Of a DNA stretch of 64,000 nt, positions 8,140-17,654 are shown in pieces. Source of the stretch: Cupriavidus sp. YR651 (GTDB taxonomy: Bacteria > Pseudomonadota > Gammaproteobacteria > Burkholderiales > Burkholderiaceae). The position numbers were made by a program, and so were the translations under genes. Every line of letters begins with the position of its first letter. Position 1 is the stretch's first letter. The notes under the pieces were generated by a model that was given only the letters and a program-made list of their open reading frames with translations, did no database searches and had not been told where the DNA came from. The DNA is taken from NCBI RefSeq assembly GCF_900101625.1, contig NZ_FMYZ01000001.1:1024304-1088303 (forward strand), written 5' to 3'.

Positions 8140-8463
8140 ATGCAGGTCATCAACGCAACGCAACTGGCGCAGTGGCTGGCGGATGCCGGCCGCGCCAAGC
8201 CGGTACTGCTGGACGTGCGCGAGGACTTGGAAGTCCGAACCGCCGCCATGCCCGGCATTACGCATATCCCGATGGGCCAGATCCCGGCCCGGATGAACGA
8301 ACTGGAAGAAGACGCCGAGATCGTCTGCATCTGCCACCACGGTGCGCGCAGCATGCAGGTGGCCAACTTCCTGGAGCGGCAGGGCTATGCCAACGTCTAC
8401 AACCTGACCGGCGGCATCCATGCCTGGTCGACCGACGTGGACCCCTCCGTTCCGCAGTACTGA
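8140..8463 (+). CDS. Rhodanese-like domain protein (single domain)
   Basis: 107 residues, one rhodanese domain, GlpE-like in size. The active-site loop is CHHGARS at about residues 66-72, with the persulfide-forming cysteine followed by the Arg of the CxxGxR pattern. LLDVREDLEV and the end YNLTGGIHAWS are the family's other conserved parts. Predicted cytoplasmic sulfurtransferase. Ribosome site GGGAG 6 bases before the ATG. It lies between the Pcm-like gene and tolC; this trio is commonly kept together in beta-proteobacteria, with no shared function known. Confidence 0.92.
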   Translation: MQVINATQLAQWLADAGRAKPVLLDVREDLEVRTAAMPGITHIPMGQIPARMNELEEDAEIVCICHHGARSMQVANFLERQGYANVYNLTGGIHAWSTDVDPSVPQY

Positions 8464-8638
8464 GCGACAAAGGCCCGGCCGATCCTTCGCCCGGGCCATC
8501 GCCCATCCCGCAGTACCCCACGCCGTATCAAGCCGTATTCAAGCATCGCCCCGCTGTACCGCCGTATCTCGTCTTGCCGTACCACCCGTACCACCACCTG
8601 AACGTTGGCCGCGCGCGCCGCGGCAAGCTGGAGATGTC

Positions 8639-10120
8639 ATGAGTTTTGCGCTTCTCGCCGTGCCCGGCGCGGCCAGGAAACCCCTGGCGGTCGCCGTGTC
8701 CCTGCTGGCCTTGCTGCATGTGCCGGCTGCGTTGGCAGCGGACCTGCTCCAGGTCTATCGCGATGCGCAATCCAATGACGCCCAGTTCGCCAGCGCGAGG
8801 TCCCAGCTGCTGGCCACGCGAGAGCGCCTGCCGCAGGCGCGCGCGGGATTGCTGCCGCTGGTGGGCGGCACGGCCGGGGTGCAACGGACCATGGCCGATT
8901 ACAGTTCGCCGGTCGACATCACGCGCTACTTCAATGCCAACACCTGGGCACTGCAGCTGACGCAGCCGCTGTTCCGCTGGGATCGCTGGGAAACCTACAA
9001 GCAAGGCGAACTGGCCTCGCTGGCGGGCGAAATCACGTTCCAGCAGGCGCAGCTTGACCTGATCACGCGCGCGTCGCAGGCGTACTTCGACGTGCTGGCC
9101 GCGCAGGACAATCTCTATCTGGCCGGCGCCCAGAAGAAGGCCATCGGCGAGCAGCTCGAACAGGCCAAGCGCAATTTCGAAGTCGGCACGGCCACGATTA
9201 CCGATGCGAACGATGCGCAGGCGCGTTATGACCTGGCGACGTCCACCGAGATCGCCGCCCAGAGCGCGCTCGAAGTCACCCGCGCCACGCTGCAGCAAAT
9301 CACCGGCAAACCCGTCGACGAACTCATGGGCCTGCGCCCCGAAGCCGCGATCCCCGGCCCCATGCCGGCCGACGTGAACGCATGGGCCGCGCAGGCCGAG
9401 CAGACCAATCCGCAGGTGGGCATCGCCGGCTACAACCTCGAAACCGCGCAGCGTGAAACGAACAAGGCCAAGGCCGGCCACCTGCCGTCTGTCGACTTCG
9501 TCGCGTCCTATGGCTACACCAATGCCCAGGGCACGGCCACACAGCTCAGCAATATCGGCAGCCGCTACAACTCGGGCGTGGTGGGTGTGCAGCTGAGCAT
9601 CCCGATCTATGCGGGTGGCCAGATCCAGTCACGTGTGCGCGAGACGCTGGCACTGGCCGACAAGGCCGCGAGCGACCTCGAGTTCGCGCGCCGTACCGCC
9701 GCGCAATCGGCGCGACAGACTTACTCGGGCGTGTTCAATGGCCTGGCCCAGGTCAAGGCGCTGGAAGCGGCCGAGCGCTCGGCGCAAAGCGCGGTGGAAT
9801 CGAACCAGCTCGGCTATGAAGTGGGCGTGCGGATCAATATCGACGTGCTGAACGCCGAAGCGCAGCTGTTCTCGACGCGCCGTGATCTGGCGAAGGCACG
9901 CTACGACACGATCATGAACGGCATGCGTTTGAAGGCTTCGACCGGCGTGCTGTCCGAAGATGACGTCGTGCAGATCAACACGCTGCTGACATCCGTGCCG
10001 GGGTCGATGTACAAGCTGCCGGCAAAGACGCGAATGGGCGCGGCCCCCGCGCCAGCGCCGGCACGTGCGGAACGCGGCCGACGCGAAAGCATGGTTCCGG
10101 CCGCGGCACCGCGGTCTTGA
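8639..10120 (+). CDS. tolC: TolC family outer membrane efflux protein
   Basis: 493 residues from the ATG at 8639 (GGAG 5-6 bases upstream); the frame is open further 5' but the signal peptide fixes the start. Signal peptide of about 35 residues ends at PAALA-ADLLQVY. The mature protein shows the internal duplication of outer membrane efflux proteins: two long alpha-helical coiled-coil repeats and two short beta-barrel strand pairs (for example FVASYGYTNAQG and VGVQLSIPIYAGGQI). It forms a trimeric exit duct for tripartite efflux pumps and type I secretion. The C-terminal 30 residues are an Ala/Pro/Arg-rich tail. Converges with the O-antigen ligase gene. Confidence 0.95.
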   Translation: MSFALLAVPGAARKPLAVAVSLLALLHVPAALAADLLQVYRDAQSNDAQFASARSQLLATRERLPQARAGLLPLVGGTAGVQRTMADYSSPVDITRYFNANTWALQLTQPLFRWDRWETYKQGELASLAGEITFQQAQLDLITRASQAYFDVLAAQDNLYLAGAQKKAIGEQLEQAKRNFEVGTATITDANDAQARYDLATSTEIAAQSALEVTRATLQQITGKPVDELMGLRPEAAIPGPMPADVNAWAAQAEQTNPQVGIAGYNLETAQRETNKAKAGHLPSVDFVASYGYTNAQGTATQLSNIGSRYNSGVVGVQLSIPIYAGGQIQSRVRETLALADKAASDLEFARRTAAQSARQTYSGVFNGLAQVKALEAAERSAQSAVESNQLGYEVGVRINIDVLNAEAQLFSTRRDLAKARYDTIMNGMRLKASTGVLSEDDVVQINTLLTSVPGSMYKLPAKTRMGAAPAPAPARAERGRRESMVPAAAPRS

Positions 10121-10122
10121 TT

Positions 10123-10138
10123 GCCTCAGTCCTGAGGC
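10123..10138. terminator. Small hairpin between convergent tolC and waaL
   Basis: 7-bp perfect arms (GCCTCAG / CTGAGGC) separated by 2 bases, in the 24-bp gap between the two stop codons. No long T run, so a weak candidate. Confidence 0.35.
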
Positions 10139-10144
10139 TTCTGC

Positions 10145-11446
10145 CTAGATGCCGCTGACGCTGGCGCGGGTTACGCCGACAGGCGGCACGCTTTCCGCAG
10201 CGGCACGGGTGTCGAGACGACGCGTTGCGCGCGCCTCGAGTCCGGCCAGCCCCAGCAGCAAGCCGATGAGTCCCGCATAGAACACGACATTGGCCTGATG
10301 CGCCATCGTGACCTGCGTCAGGCCACAGATCAGCGAAGACAATACAGCGCCCATCCCCGCAACGGCCAGGCTCATGCCCTGATCATTGCCGCCGGCACGG
10401 CATGCGCGCAATGCACGGCCAAACAGCCACACCGGCACCAGGAAGAGTCCCAGTGTGGTCAGGAGTCCGGGAATGCCTGTCGTGGAAGCCGCTTCGACAA
10501 TATCGTTGTGAGCATGCTCAAGCACGCACGCCGCCGATGTCGTTTGCTGGCAAAACGGTGCGTTGTGAAGAATATGCGCAAACTGCCCCACGCCCGAGCC
10601 GGTCCACGGATGCTCGATGAAGTACTGCATGCCGAGATGCCAGATCTTGAGGCGCACGCCGACCGACGTCTCGATATCGCCTTGCTCGTACTGCTGGATC
10701 TCCGTCACAGCCTGGTCGACACGCTTGGAGACCGGGCTACCAGGAATCAAATAAGCGCCAACCGCCAGCACGGCGACGGCTGCCACCGACACGAGGAACA
10801 TGCGCAAGGTAAAGCGCCGATAGCGGATCATCAGCATCGGCACGACGGTCACCAGCAAAGCAACGACCGCCCCACGGGTGCCGTTCAGCATCAGGATCAT
10901 GACGCCGCACAAGACGTTGAACCATGCCTCGGCATGCGCCATCCGCGTCTCGCCCGGCCGGGCAAAGCCGACCAGCGCCAGCGCCGCGACCATATTGGCA
11001 AAGGCGATGGCTTGCGTCCATGCCGATGGCCGCTCGTAGCCCAATGCAAACTTCTGGTAGGCAACAATCAGCAGCGCAAAAAAGAGCCCCACGGTGATGC
11101 CGCGCCAGAGGCGGCCGGGGCTCGGTGCCGAACGTACGATCACCCAGCACGTCAGGATCGCAAGCAGCGCCCGAGATGGATTATCGATCACATTCCAGGG
11201 CACATCGAAGTACAGCTTCGACGCGATATGGACCGCCATGAAGGCCAGGACCGAGATGGCCAGTGGCATCAGCACTTCGGCATGCTCACGCCACGCGCGC
11301 CCCGCGCCCCGCCAACCCACCAGTGCCAGGACGCCGACGCCCGCGAGAAAGACCCCCGCGCCTCGCGGCACGCACAGGATCAATATGGGAAAGGCAAGGA
11401 CGAGGATGTCGGCCATCCTGGAAAGCCGGGCGTTGCTTATGGTCAT
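10145..11446 (-). CDS. waaL: O-antigen ligase / Wzy_C domain membrane protein (WaaL-like)
   Basis: 433-residue polytopic inner membrane protein with about 11-12 hydrophobic helices. A Wzy_C segment (LNGTRGAVVALLV at about residues 188-200) is followed by a large periplasmic loop holding R and H residues (VGVRLKIWHLGMQYF; EHAHNDIVEAAS), as in WaaL ligases that join polymer from undecaprenyl pyrophosphate to the lipid A core. Its place next to waaA and waaC, the core genes, favours a ligase over a polymerase, but PglL-type protein O-oligosaccharyltransferases share the same domain and cannot be excluded. No clear ribosome site before the ATG. Confidence 0.82.
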   Translation of the reverse strand: MTISNARLSRMADILVLAFPILILCVPRGAGVFLAGVGVLALVGWRGAGRAWREHAEVLMPLAISVLAFMAVHIASKLYFDVPWNVIDNPSRALLAILTCWVIVRSAPSPGRLWRGITVGLFFALLIVAYQKFALGYERPSAWTQAIAFANMVAALALVGFARPGETRMAHAEAWFNVLCGVMILMLNGTRGAVVALLVTVVPMLMIRYRRFTLRMFLVSVAAVAVLAVGAYLIPGSPVSKRVDQAVTEIQQYEQGDIETSVGVRLKIWHLGMQYFIEHPWTGSGVGQFAHILHNAPFCQQTTSAACVLEHAHNDIVEAASTTGIPGLLTTLGLFLVPVWLFGRALRACRAGGNDQGMSLAVAGMGAVLSSLICGLTQVTMAHQANVVFYAGLIGLLLGLAGLEARATRRLDTRAAAESVPPVGVTRASVSGI

Positions 11447-11551
11447 AAAAGGGCTTAAAGAAGCGACGAATACGCCATGTATATGTGGGGGGGCGCTGGA
11501 GATCAGGCCGGATTGTAAACGATCGGCTATGCGGCCCCTCCACTTCGCCCC

Positions 11552-12379
11552 CTATTTCGCCCGGGCGCGCGATTCCACATTCACCAACTCCCAGCGGATC
11601 GACGAAGCATCCGCTGGCGGGTTCTGAACCTGGTATTCGCGCACGCGCAGCTTGTAGCTGACACCCGGCTCGAAATCGAGCCCCTCGATCGGCCCGTACC
11701 AGAGTTGCCATGGCGCGTCGGGCGACTCGCGCCAGCGATAGCATTGCATCCTGCCCACGCCCGAGCACTCCACGCGCTGGGAGTCGACGTAGACAATCTT
11801 CTCCTTGCCGGCGGCCGCATCCAGCTTCGCGCCGCGCTGGCCCAGCCCTTCGCGCTCGACAAACTGCAACAGATCGCCATCGACGGTCTTCCAGACGATC
11901 TGCCGACCGGTGGATCCTGCCGAAGGCTGCGTGCCGACGGTCGTGAACGGGGATTGCATCGCCTTGAGCAACGCCGCCTCCAGGGCCATCCGCGGCCCCG
12001 GACATGCCATACGCGTGCCCGCGATGCGGTCAAAGCGGATGCCGGTGGTGGTCTTGCCATAGCCACCCGTGAACCGGTTGCAGCCGCTGGTGCCGCTCAC
12101 CGTGCCCTGCTGCGAGTCGATCCCGTCATTGAAATCGAAAATGATCGGCTGGCCGTTATCGCCATGCGGAATGTCACGCAAGGTGCCATCGGCCTGCTGC
12201 CAGCGCACCAGTTCCCAGCGGCTCGGGCCACCCGATCGGGTCTCGTTCAGGCTGGCGTTCGCGGAAGGCTGATCCGGCACCGGGCCAGTCGCGCAGGCGG
12301 ACACGAAGGCTGTGGCGGCAACCGCCAGCATTGCTGCCAGGCCGCGCAGTCGGGAAGATGCGAGGGAAGGATGCTGCAT
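11552..12379 (-). CDS. META / DUF4377 domain lipoprotein
   Basis: 275 residues from the ATG at 12379, preceded by GGAG with a 7-base spacer; the frame opens further upstream. The N-terminal signal ends in the lipobox VSAC at about residue 29. A META domain follows (SRWELVRW; VSGTSGCNRFTGGY; RMACPGPRMALEAALL, two conserved cysteines), then a second part resembling DUF4377 (VDSQRVECSGVGRMQCYRWRE and the end SIRWELVNVESR). META domains occur in heat-shock HslJ and other envelope lipoproteins of unclear role. It sits alone between waaL and waaA. Confidence 0.85.
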   Translation of the reverse strand: MQHPSLASSRLRGLAAMLAVAATAFVSACATGPVPDQPSANASLNETRSGGPSRWELVRWQQADGTLRDIPHGDNGQPIIFDFNDGIDSQQGTVSGTSGCNRFTGGYGKTTTGIRFDRIAGTRMACPGPRMALEAALLKAMQSPFTTVGTQPSAGSTGRQIVWKTVDGDLLQFVEREGLGQRGAKLDAAAGKEKIVYVDSQRVECSGVGRMQCYRWRESPDAPWQLWYGPIEGLDFEPGVSYKLRVREYQVQNPPADASSIRWELVNVESRARAK

Positions 12380-12485
12380 GAATCGGCTCCTTTTTCTGGC
12401 GGAGCGGCGCAATCGACACGTACGCGTTACATGTGATCCGCCCTGCCCCGCCTTGCAGTGTAGAACCCTGCGTTGCGCGTGTATG

Positions 12486-13760
12486 TCAGCGCAACACTGG
12501 TTCTAACGCGGCGAGCGTTCGCGCGGTGGCGCCTCGGTGCAGCCCGGCAAAGGTCAGCGCGTGGGCCCGCATATCGGCGAGGCGCGCCGGGTCCGCCAGC
12601 ACCGCGGCGGCCGTTGCCATCAGCGCATCGGCATCGGCCACGCGCTCGCAGGCACCCGCCGCGATGGCGTCCTCGGTGGCCTGGGCAAAGTTGAACGTGT
12701 GCAGCCCCATCAACACTGGCGTGCCCACTGCACATGATTCGATCAGGTTTTGGCCGCCCAGCGGAATCAGGCTGCCGCCGATATAGGCGATGTCCGACGC
12801 AGCGTAGTACATCGCCATTTCGCCCATCGAATCGCCCAGCACGATGTCGGCGGTGATCGGCGCCTCGATTGCCTCCACATCCAGCTGGCTGCGGCGCTGC
12901 ACGCTGAAACCGGCCTTCGTGGCCAGCGCGGCCACTTCATCAAAGCGTTGCGGATGGCGCGGCACCAGCAACAGCGCGGGACGATCCGGACCCTGCCAGC
13001 GCGCGAAAGCATCCAGGATCAGCGGCTCCTCCCCCTCACGCGTACTGGCCGCCGCCAGCACGTGCCGGTCACCGAATGCCTTGCGCAGCATGCGGCCGCG
13101 CGCCACGCCAGCCTCCGGCGGCTGCATGTCGAACTTCAGGTTGCCGGTGACTTGCACCGCCCGCACGCCCAGCGCGCGATAGCGCTCGGCATCGCCCGCC
13201 GTCTGGGCCAGGACGGCCGTGAAATCGTTGTAGAGCGCAGCCGCCGCGCCACCAAACCGCGCCGTCCGGCGATAGCTGCGTGGAGACAGCCGCGCGTTGA
13301 CCAGGAACAGCGGCACGCCGACGCGGCGCGTCACGTGCACCAGGTTCGGCCACACTTCCGTCTCCATGATCAGGCCGGCATCCGGCCTGAAGTACGCCAG
13401 GAAACGCCTCACCAGCCATGGCAGGTCATACGGCAGATAGCACTGCTGGATGCGTGCATTCGCGCCATAAAGCTGCTGGCCCGTCTGGCGGCCGGTCGGC
13501 GTCATGTGCGTCAGCAGGATGCGGTGCGCCGGGTAGGCCGCCAGCAACGCATCGATCAACGGCTGCGCGGCGCGGGTCTCGCCCACCGACACGGCATGGA
13601 CCCAGATCCACGGGCCCGTGGCCGACAGCGCGCCATAGGCGCCCAGCCGCTCGCCCACGTGCCGGACGTAGCCCGGCTCCTTCCTTGCGCGCCAGACCAG
13701 GCGCAGCAATGCCAGTGGCAGGATGACCAGCCACAACAGGGTATAGACGACACGCAGCAT
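12486..13760 (-). CDS. waaA: 3-deoxy-D-manno-octulosonic acid transferase (Kdo transferase)
   Basis: 424 residues. Transfers Kdo from CMP-Kdo to lipid IVA at the inner membrane; GT30 family. The N-terminal membrane anchor (residues 3-22) is followed by the GT-B fold with the usual GPWIWVHAVSVGE, GLIMETEVWPN and, in the second domain, GGSLIPLGGQNLIE, matching bacterial WaaA; length is typical. The ATG overlaps the waaC stop codon by one base (TGATG), so the two are translationally coupled. Confidence 0.96.
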   Translation of the reverse strand: MLRVVYTLLWLVILPLALLRLVWRARKEPGYVRHVGERLGAYGALSATGPWIWVHAVSVGETRAAQPLIDALLAAYPAHRILLTHMTPTGRQTGQQLYGANARIQQCYLPYDLPWLVRRFLAYFRPDAGLIMETEVWPNLVHVTRRVGVPLFLVNARLSPRSYRRTARFGGAAAALYNDFTAVLAQTAGDAERYRALGVRAVQVTGNLKFDMQPPEAGVARGRMLRKAFGDRHVLAAASTREGEEPLILDAFARWQGPDRPALLLVPRHPQRFDEVAALATKAGFSVQRRSQLDVEAIEAPITADIVLGDSMGEMAMYYAASDIAYIGGSLIPLGGQNLIESCAVGTPVLMGLHTFNFAQATEDAIAAGACERVADADALMATAAAVLADPARLADMRAHALTFAGLHRGATARTLAALEPVLR

Positions 13761-14812
13761 CAGCCGACCACTCCGCGCACCCGCACGGCGGCGGAATAGA
13801 CGTCATCGACCGAGGGCACCACGCCGTCATCGCCCACATTGGCGATCCGGTCGGACCAGTAGCCTTCCGTCTTCCAGCGCCAGGTAGCGGTATAGATTTC
13901 CACGGTCGGCCGGCACAGCGCCGCGGCGATGTGGACCAGCCCCGTATCGACGCCCACCACCACCTCGGCGCGATTGATCAGGCCAAACCCCTGCATCACC
14001 GAGAATCGCGGCAGCACCTGCGCCCCGGGAATGCCGGCGGCGATGCCCTCCGCGTCGCGTCGTTCCGATTCATTGCCCCAGGGCAACAGCACGGTCAGAC
14101 CTTCGGCCTGCAGCCGCAGGCCCAGCGCATGCCAGCTGGCCACCGGCCAGCGCTTCTTCGCTCCCGCCGTGGCGTGGAAGCACACGGCATAGCGCGGCGG
14201 CAGGTCGGCCCAGAGCGGATCGTTGACATGGAGCGTCCGGGCCGTCGGACCGAAGAAGCGCGGCGGCTCGGGTGGCGTGGCGCCTGTGAGCGCGGCGCCC
14301 AGCAGGCGCGAGCGCCGGACCGAATGGGTCTGGCGCGGCACCTTGACCGGCGACGTGTAGAACAACCGCGCGGCAGGCTCGTAGCCCGACCCCTGCGTGG
14401 CGTTCCCCAGGCCGATCACCGGCGCGCCGGCCGCGCGCGCCGCGGTACGCGCGACGATGGCCGTCTTGAGCAGGCCCTGCGTCTCCAGCACGGCGTCATA
14501 CGGACGTTCGCGGATGGCGTCGCGCAGCGCGCCGATCTCGGCCCACGTATCGCCCTGCCAAAACCGCTTGCGCCAGCGCCGCAGCGCGAACGGGATCACG
14601 CGATGAACATCGGGCAGCAGGCGCACGAGGTCGACGTAACCCTCCTCCACCACCCAGTCGATCTCGGCATCCGGCCAGCACGCGCGCAGGTCGTGCACGA
14701 GCGGCATGTTGTGCACGACATCGCCCAGCGACGAGACCTTGACGATCAGGATGCGCGGCCTCGCCGGCAATGCATACGGCGACACCGCCGCCAGCGGCGA
14801 CGGTGTCGTCAT
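13760..14812 (-). CDS. waaC: Lipopolysaccharide heptosyltransferase I
   Basis: 350 residues from the ATG at 14812, which has GGGGGA about 7 bases upstream; earlier ATGs at 14827 and 14851 would run into the mutase gene. GT9 family: PRILIVKVSSLGDVVHNMP at the start is the hallmark of WaaC, with DWVVEEGY, and in the second domain GKKRW-like AGAKKRWP and VVGVDTGLVHIAAAL for ADP-heptose binding. Adds the first heptose to Kdo2-lipid A. Between the mutase and waaA in one minus-strand run. Confidence 0.95.
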   Translation of the reverse strand: MTTPSPLAAVSPYALPARPRILIVKVSSLGDVVHNMPLVHDLRACWPDAEIDWVVEEGYVDLVRLLPDVHRVIPFALRRWRKRFWQGDTWAEIGALRDAIRERPYDAVLETQGLLKTAIVARTAARAAGAPVIGLGNATQGSGYEPAARLFYTSPVKVPRQTHSVRRSRLLGAALTGATPPEPPRFFGPTARTLHVNDPLWADLPPRYAVCFHATAGAKKRWPVASWHALGLRLQAEGLTVLLPWGNESERRDAEGIAAGIPGAQVLPRFSVMQGFGLINRAEVVVGVDTGLVHIAAALCRPTVEIYTATWRWKTEGYWSDRIANVGDDGVVPSVDDVYSAAVRVRGVVG

Positions 14813-14831
14813 GACCGGATCCCCCATTGCA

Positions 14832-16217
14832 TCAGAACGGGAGCTTTGCATCCGGCTTCTCTGCCAGGATCACGCGCTTGAATTCGGCCTGGATACGGGC
14901 CAGCGCGGCATCGTTGTCCGCCTCGAAGCGCATCACCACCACGGGCGTGGTGTTCGACGGACGCGCCAGGCCGAAGCCATCGGGATATTCCACGCGTACG
15001 CCGTCGATCGTGATGACTTCCTTCGCGCCTTCGAACTTCGCGTTGGCGCGAATCTTGTCCAGCAGCGTGAAGGCCTCGCCCTCGGCGCACTTGAGCTGCA
15101 GCTCCGGCGTGCAGTTGGAGTCCGGCAGCGCGTTCAGCACCGCGCTCGGATCGGCGTGGCGTGACAGGATTTCCAGCAGGCGGGCGCCCGTGTACAGGCC
15201 GTCGTCGAAACCGTACCAGCGGTCCTTGAAGAACACGTGGCCGCTCATCTCCCCGGCGATCGGCGCGCCGGTTTCCTTGAGCTTGGCCTTGACCAGCGAA
15301 TGGCCGGTCTTCCACATCAGCGGGTTGCCACCATGCTGGCGGATCCACGGTGCCAGCTTGCCCGTGCATTTGACGTCGTAGATGACCTGCGCGCCCGGGT
15401 TGCGCGACAGGATTTCCTCCGCGAACAACATCAGTTGCCGGTCGGGGAAGATGACCTGGCCATCCTTGGTCACCACACCCAGGCGATCGCCGTCACCATC
15501 GAAAGCCAGGCCCAGTTCGCAGTCGGTCTCGCGCAGGCATTTCATCAGGTCCTGCAGGTTTTCCACATGGGCCGGGTCGGGATGGTGGTTCGGGAAATGC
15601 CCGTCCACGTCGCAGAACAATTCAACGACCTCGCAGCCCAGGGCGCGGAACAGGTCGCCCACGAACGCCCCGGCCACGCCGTTGCCGGCATCCAGCGCGA
15701 TTTTCATCGGGCGGGCGAGCTTCACGTCGCCGACGATGCGGTCGAGGTATTGCTGGCGTACGTCCACGAGCTTGTAGGTGCCGGCACCCTGCGTGAACTT
15801 GCGGGCCTCGATGCGCTGGCGCAGCGCCTGGATCTGGTCGCCGTAGATGGCCTTGCCGCCCAGCACCATCTTGAAACCGTTGTAGTCGGGCGGGTTATGG
15901 CTGCCCGTGACCATGATGCCGGACGTGGCGCGGCGGCCGTCGAGCTCGATATTGGTGCCGAAGTAGACCATCGGCGTGGCCACCATGCCGAGGTCGATCA
16001 CGTCGACCCCCGCGGCACGCAGGCCTTCCACGAGGCCGCCCAGCAGGTCCGGCCCTGACAGTCGGCCATCGCGGCCAACCACGACGGTTTTCTCGCCAAG
16101 CTCGACGGCGGCTGAGCCGAAGGACAGCCCGATGAAGCGCGCGACTTCAGGCGTCAGCGTCTTGCCAACGATGCCGCGGATGTCATAGGCCTTGAAGATC
16201 GTGGGGTCAATTTGCAT
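14832..16217 (-). CDS. manB: Phosphomannomutase / phosphoglucomutase
   Basis: 461 residues of the alpha-D-phosphohexomutase superfamily, AlgC-like bifunctional subgroup. All four domains are present: FKAYDIRGIVG at the start, the catalytic phosphoserine loop TGSHNPPDYNGFK at about residues 104-116, the metal loop DGDGDRLG at about 240-247, the sugar-binding GEMSGHVFF at about 327, and RPSNTTP in the phosphate-binding domain. It interconverts hexose-6-P and hexose-1-P, feeding GDP-mannose or UDP-glucose synthesis. First gene of the run into waaC and waaA and divergent from the plus-strand polysaccharide operon, which suggests its product serves both core and polymer synthesis. Confidence 0.93.
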   Translation of the reverse strand: MQIDPTIFKAYDIRGIVGKTLTPEVARFIGLSFGSAAVELGEKTVVVGRDGRLSGPDLLGGLVEGLRAAGVDVIDLGMVATPMVYFGTNIELDGRRATSGIMVTGSHNPPDYNGFKMVLGGKAIYGDQIQALRQRIEARKFTQGAGTYKLVDVRQQYLDRIVGDVKLARPMKIALDAGNGVAGAFVGDLFRALGCEVVELFCDVDGHFPNHHPDPAHVENLQDLMKCLRETDCELGLAFDGDGDRLGVVTKDGQVIFPDRQLMLFAEEILSRNPGAQVIYDVKCTGKLAPWIRQHGGNPLMWKTGHSLVKAKLKETGAPIAGEMSGHVFFKDRWYGFDDGLYTGARLLEILSRHADPSAVLNALPDSNCTPELQLKCAEGEAFTLLDKIRANAKFEGAKEVITIDGVRVEYPDGFGLARPSNTTPVVVMRFEADNDAALARIQAEFKRVILAEKPDAKLPF

Positions 16218-16328
16218 AGATGGTCCCGTGCTTGTTGCGCTGCGTCAGCAGCCGTGAAGGAGAGCGGCCACACTGCCAAAGTTGCGCCAAAGGCGATATT
16301 TTGCCGGATTACGGCGACCGCGCCAGTT

Positions 16329-16334
16329 TATAAT
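16329..16334 (+). promoter_or_regulatory. Candidate -10 box of the plus-strand polysaccharide operon
   Basis: A perfect TATAAT lies in the 260-bp divergent gap, about 145 bp before the first glycosyltransferase gene. The upstream region gives only poorly placed -35 candidates (TTGCCG 22 bp upstream, TTACGG 14 bp upstream). No ops/JUMPstart sequence was found in the gap. Confidence 0.35.
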
Positions 16335-16477
16335 CACCGAGCCATGCCGGATCGCCGCCTGGTGCGCCGGGGCACACTCGGTGAACACACATGCGACGGG
16401 CCCTCGCGGACGGCACCGCAAAGTCCTTGTCAGCCGCAGCCCCCAAAAGCCCGGATACGGCCTGAGCCTGGCCTCCA

Positions 16478-17653
16478 GTGCTCCCGAACAGACTTTCCTC
16501 CGCCCTCGTGCACACCTCTTCGCCCCTGCCCCGGCCCCGAATCGCCTACCTGATCACGAATTCCGAGATCGGGGGCGCACAGGCGCACGTCGCGGATCTC
16601 CTGCGAGCGCTGCGGGGGCAGGTCGATGCCACGGTTCTGGCCGGTGGCGACGGCCCATTGTTCGCTGCAGCCAGGGCAGCTGGCGCCAACACCGTACGGT
16701 TATCTCTGCTCGACAATACGATGTCACCGCTTCGGGCCGTCTCCACATTGCGGCAGATCGTGGCCGCGTTGCGCCAGGCGGCGCCGGACGTCATCCACGT
16801 CCACAGCGCCAAAGCCGGTGCGCTGGGCCGTCTGGCAGGCTGGTGGCTGGGAATCCCGGTTGTCTATACCGTGCATGGCTTCGCCTTCAAGCCGGCCGCT
16901 CCCGCCGTACGCCGAATAGCGTCGCGTCTGGCCGAATGGTGCCTGGCACCGCTGACCTCGCATCTGATCTGCGTCGCGGACGCGGAGCGCGCCATGGCCG
17001 CCAGCCTGCCGATCGCATCGACGCGGGTCAGCGTGATCCACAACGGCATTGCCGACACACCCGAGCGTGCCGCACCCGGGGAACCGCTGCGCCGCATCGT
17101 CATGGTTGCCCGCTTTGCCGCGCCGAAACGGCCGGAAGTGCTGATCCGCGCGTTCGCCCGCGCCGGCATTGACGACTGCGAACTGGTCATCGCCGGAGAC
17201 GGGCCCCTGCGCGACGACATGCGTGCATTGGCCCATCAGCTGGCGCCCGGCCGCATTCACCTGCCGGGCAATATCGACGATATTCCCGGCCTGCTGGCAT
17301 CCGCGCAGCTCTTCGTACTGGTCTCCGATCACGAGGGCCTGCCGCTGTCGATCCTGGAAGCCATGCGCGCCGGCCTGCCGGTCGTCGCCACGGATCTGCC
17401 GGGCATCCGCGAACAATTCGGCGCGGAATCGGCTGGCGTGCTGTTGAGCGGCAACGATGACGTCTCGCTGGCCCGTATCCTCGGTGCGCTGGCAACCGGC
17501 CCTGAACGGCGCATCGTGCTCGGCCAGGCTGCCCGCGGCCGCTGGGCGCGCGCCTTCGAACTCGGGCCGATGGCCGATGCGACCTGGCGGGTCTACCAGC
17601 AAGCCATTGGCCAGACCGCCAGCGCGGCCCCGGTCCGGACAGGAGACGCCTGA
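16478..17653 (+). CDS. Glycosyltransferase family 4 (first gene of plus-strand operon)
   Basis: 391 residues from a GTG; a later GTG at about 16508 is an alternative and no strong ribosome site marks either. GT-B fold, GT4 family: acceptor domain with the Gly-rich NSEIGGAQAHVADLL near residue 28, DVIHVHSAKAG at about 105, then the donor domain with HNGIADTP, MVARFAAPKRPEVLIRAF, and the EX7E segment VSDHEGLPLSILEAM near residue 290. Retaining transferase, cytoplasmic or peripheral on the membrane. Donor and acceptor unknown. Followed after one base by the sugar-phosphate transferase gene. Confidence 0.9.
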   Translation: MLPNRLSSALVHTSSPLPRPRIAYLITNSEIGGAQAHVADLLRALRGQVDATVLAGGDGPLFAAARAAGANTVRLSLLDNTMSPLRAVSTLRQIVAALRQAAPDVIHVHSAKAGALGRLAGWWLGIPVVYTVHGFAFKPAAPAVRRIASRLAEWCLAPLTSHLICVADAERAMAASLPIASTRVSVIHNGIADTPERAAPGEPLRRIVMVARFAAPKRPEVLIRAFARAGIDDCELVIAGDGPLRDDMRALAHQLAPGRIHLPGNIDDIPGLLASAQLFVLVSDHEGLPLSILEAMRAGLPVVATDLPGIREQFGAESAGVLLSGNDDVSLARILGALATGPERRIVLGQAARGRWARAFELGPMADATWRVYQQAIGQTASAAPVRTGDA

Positions 17654-17654
17654 G

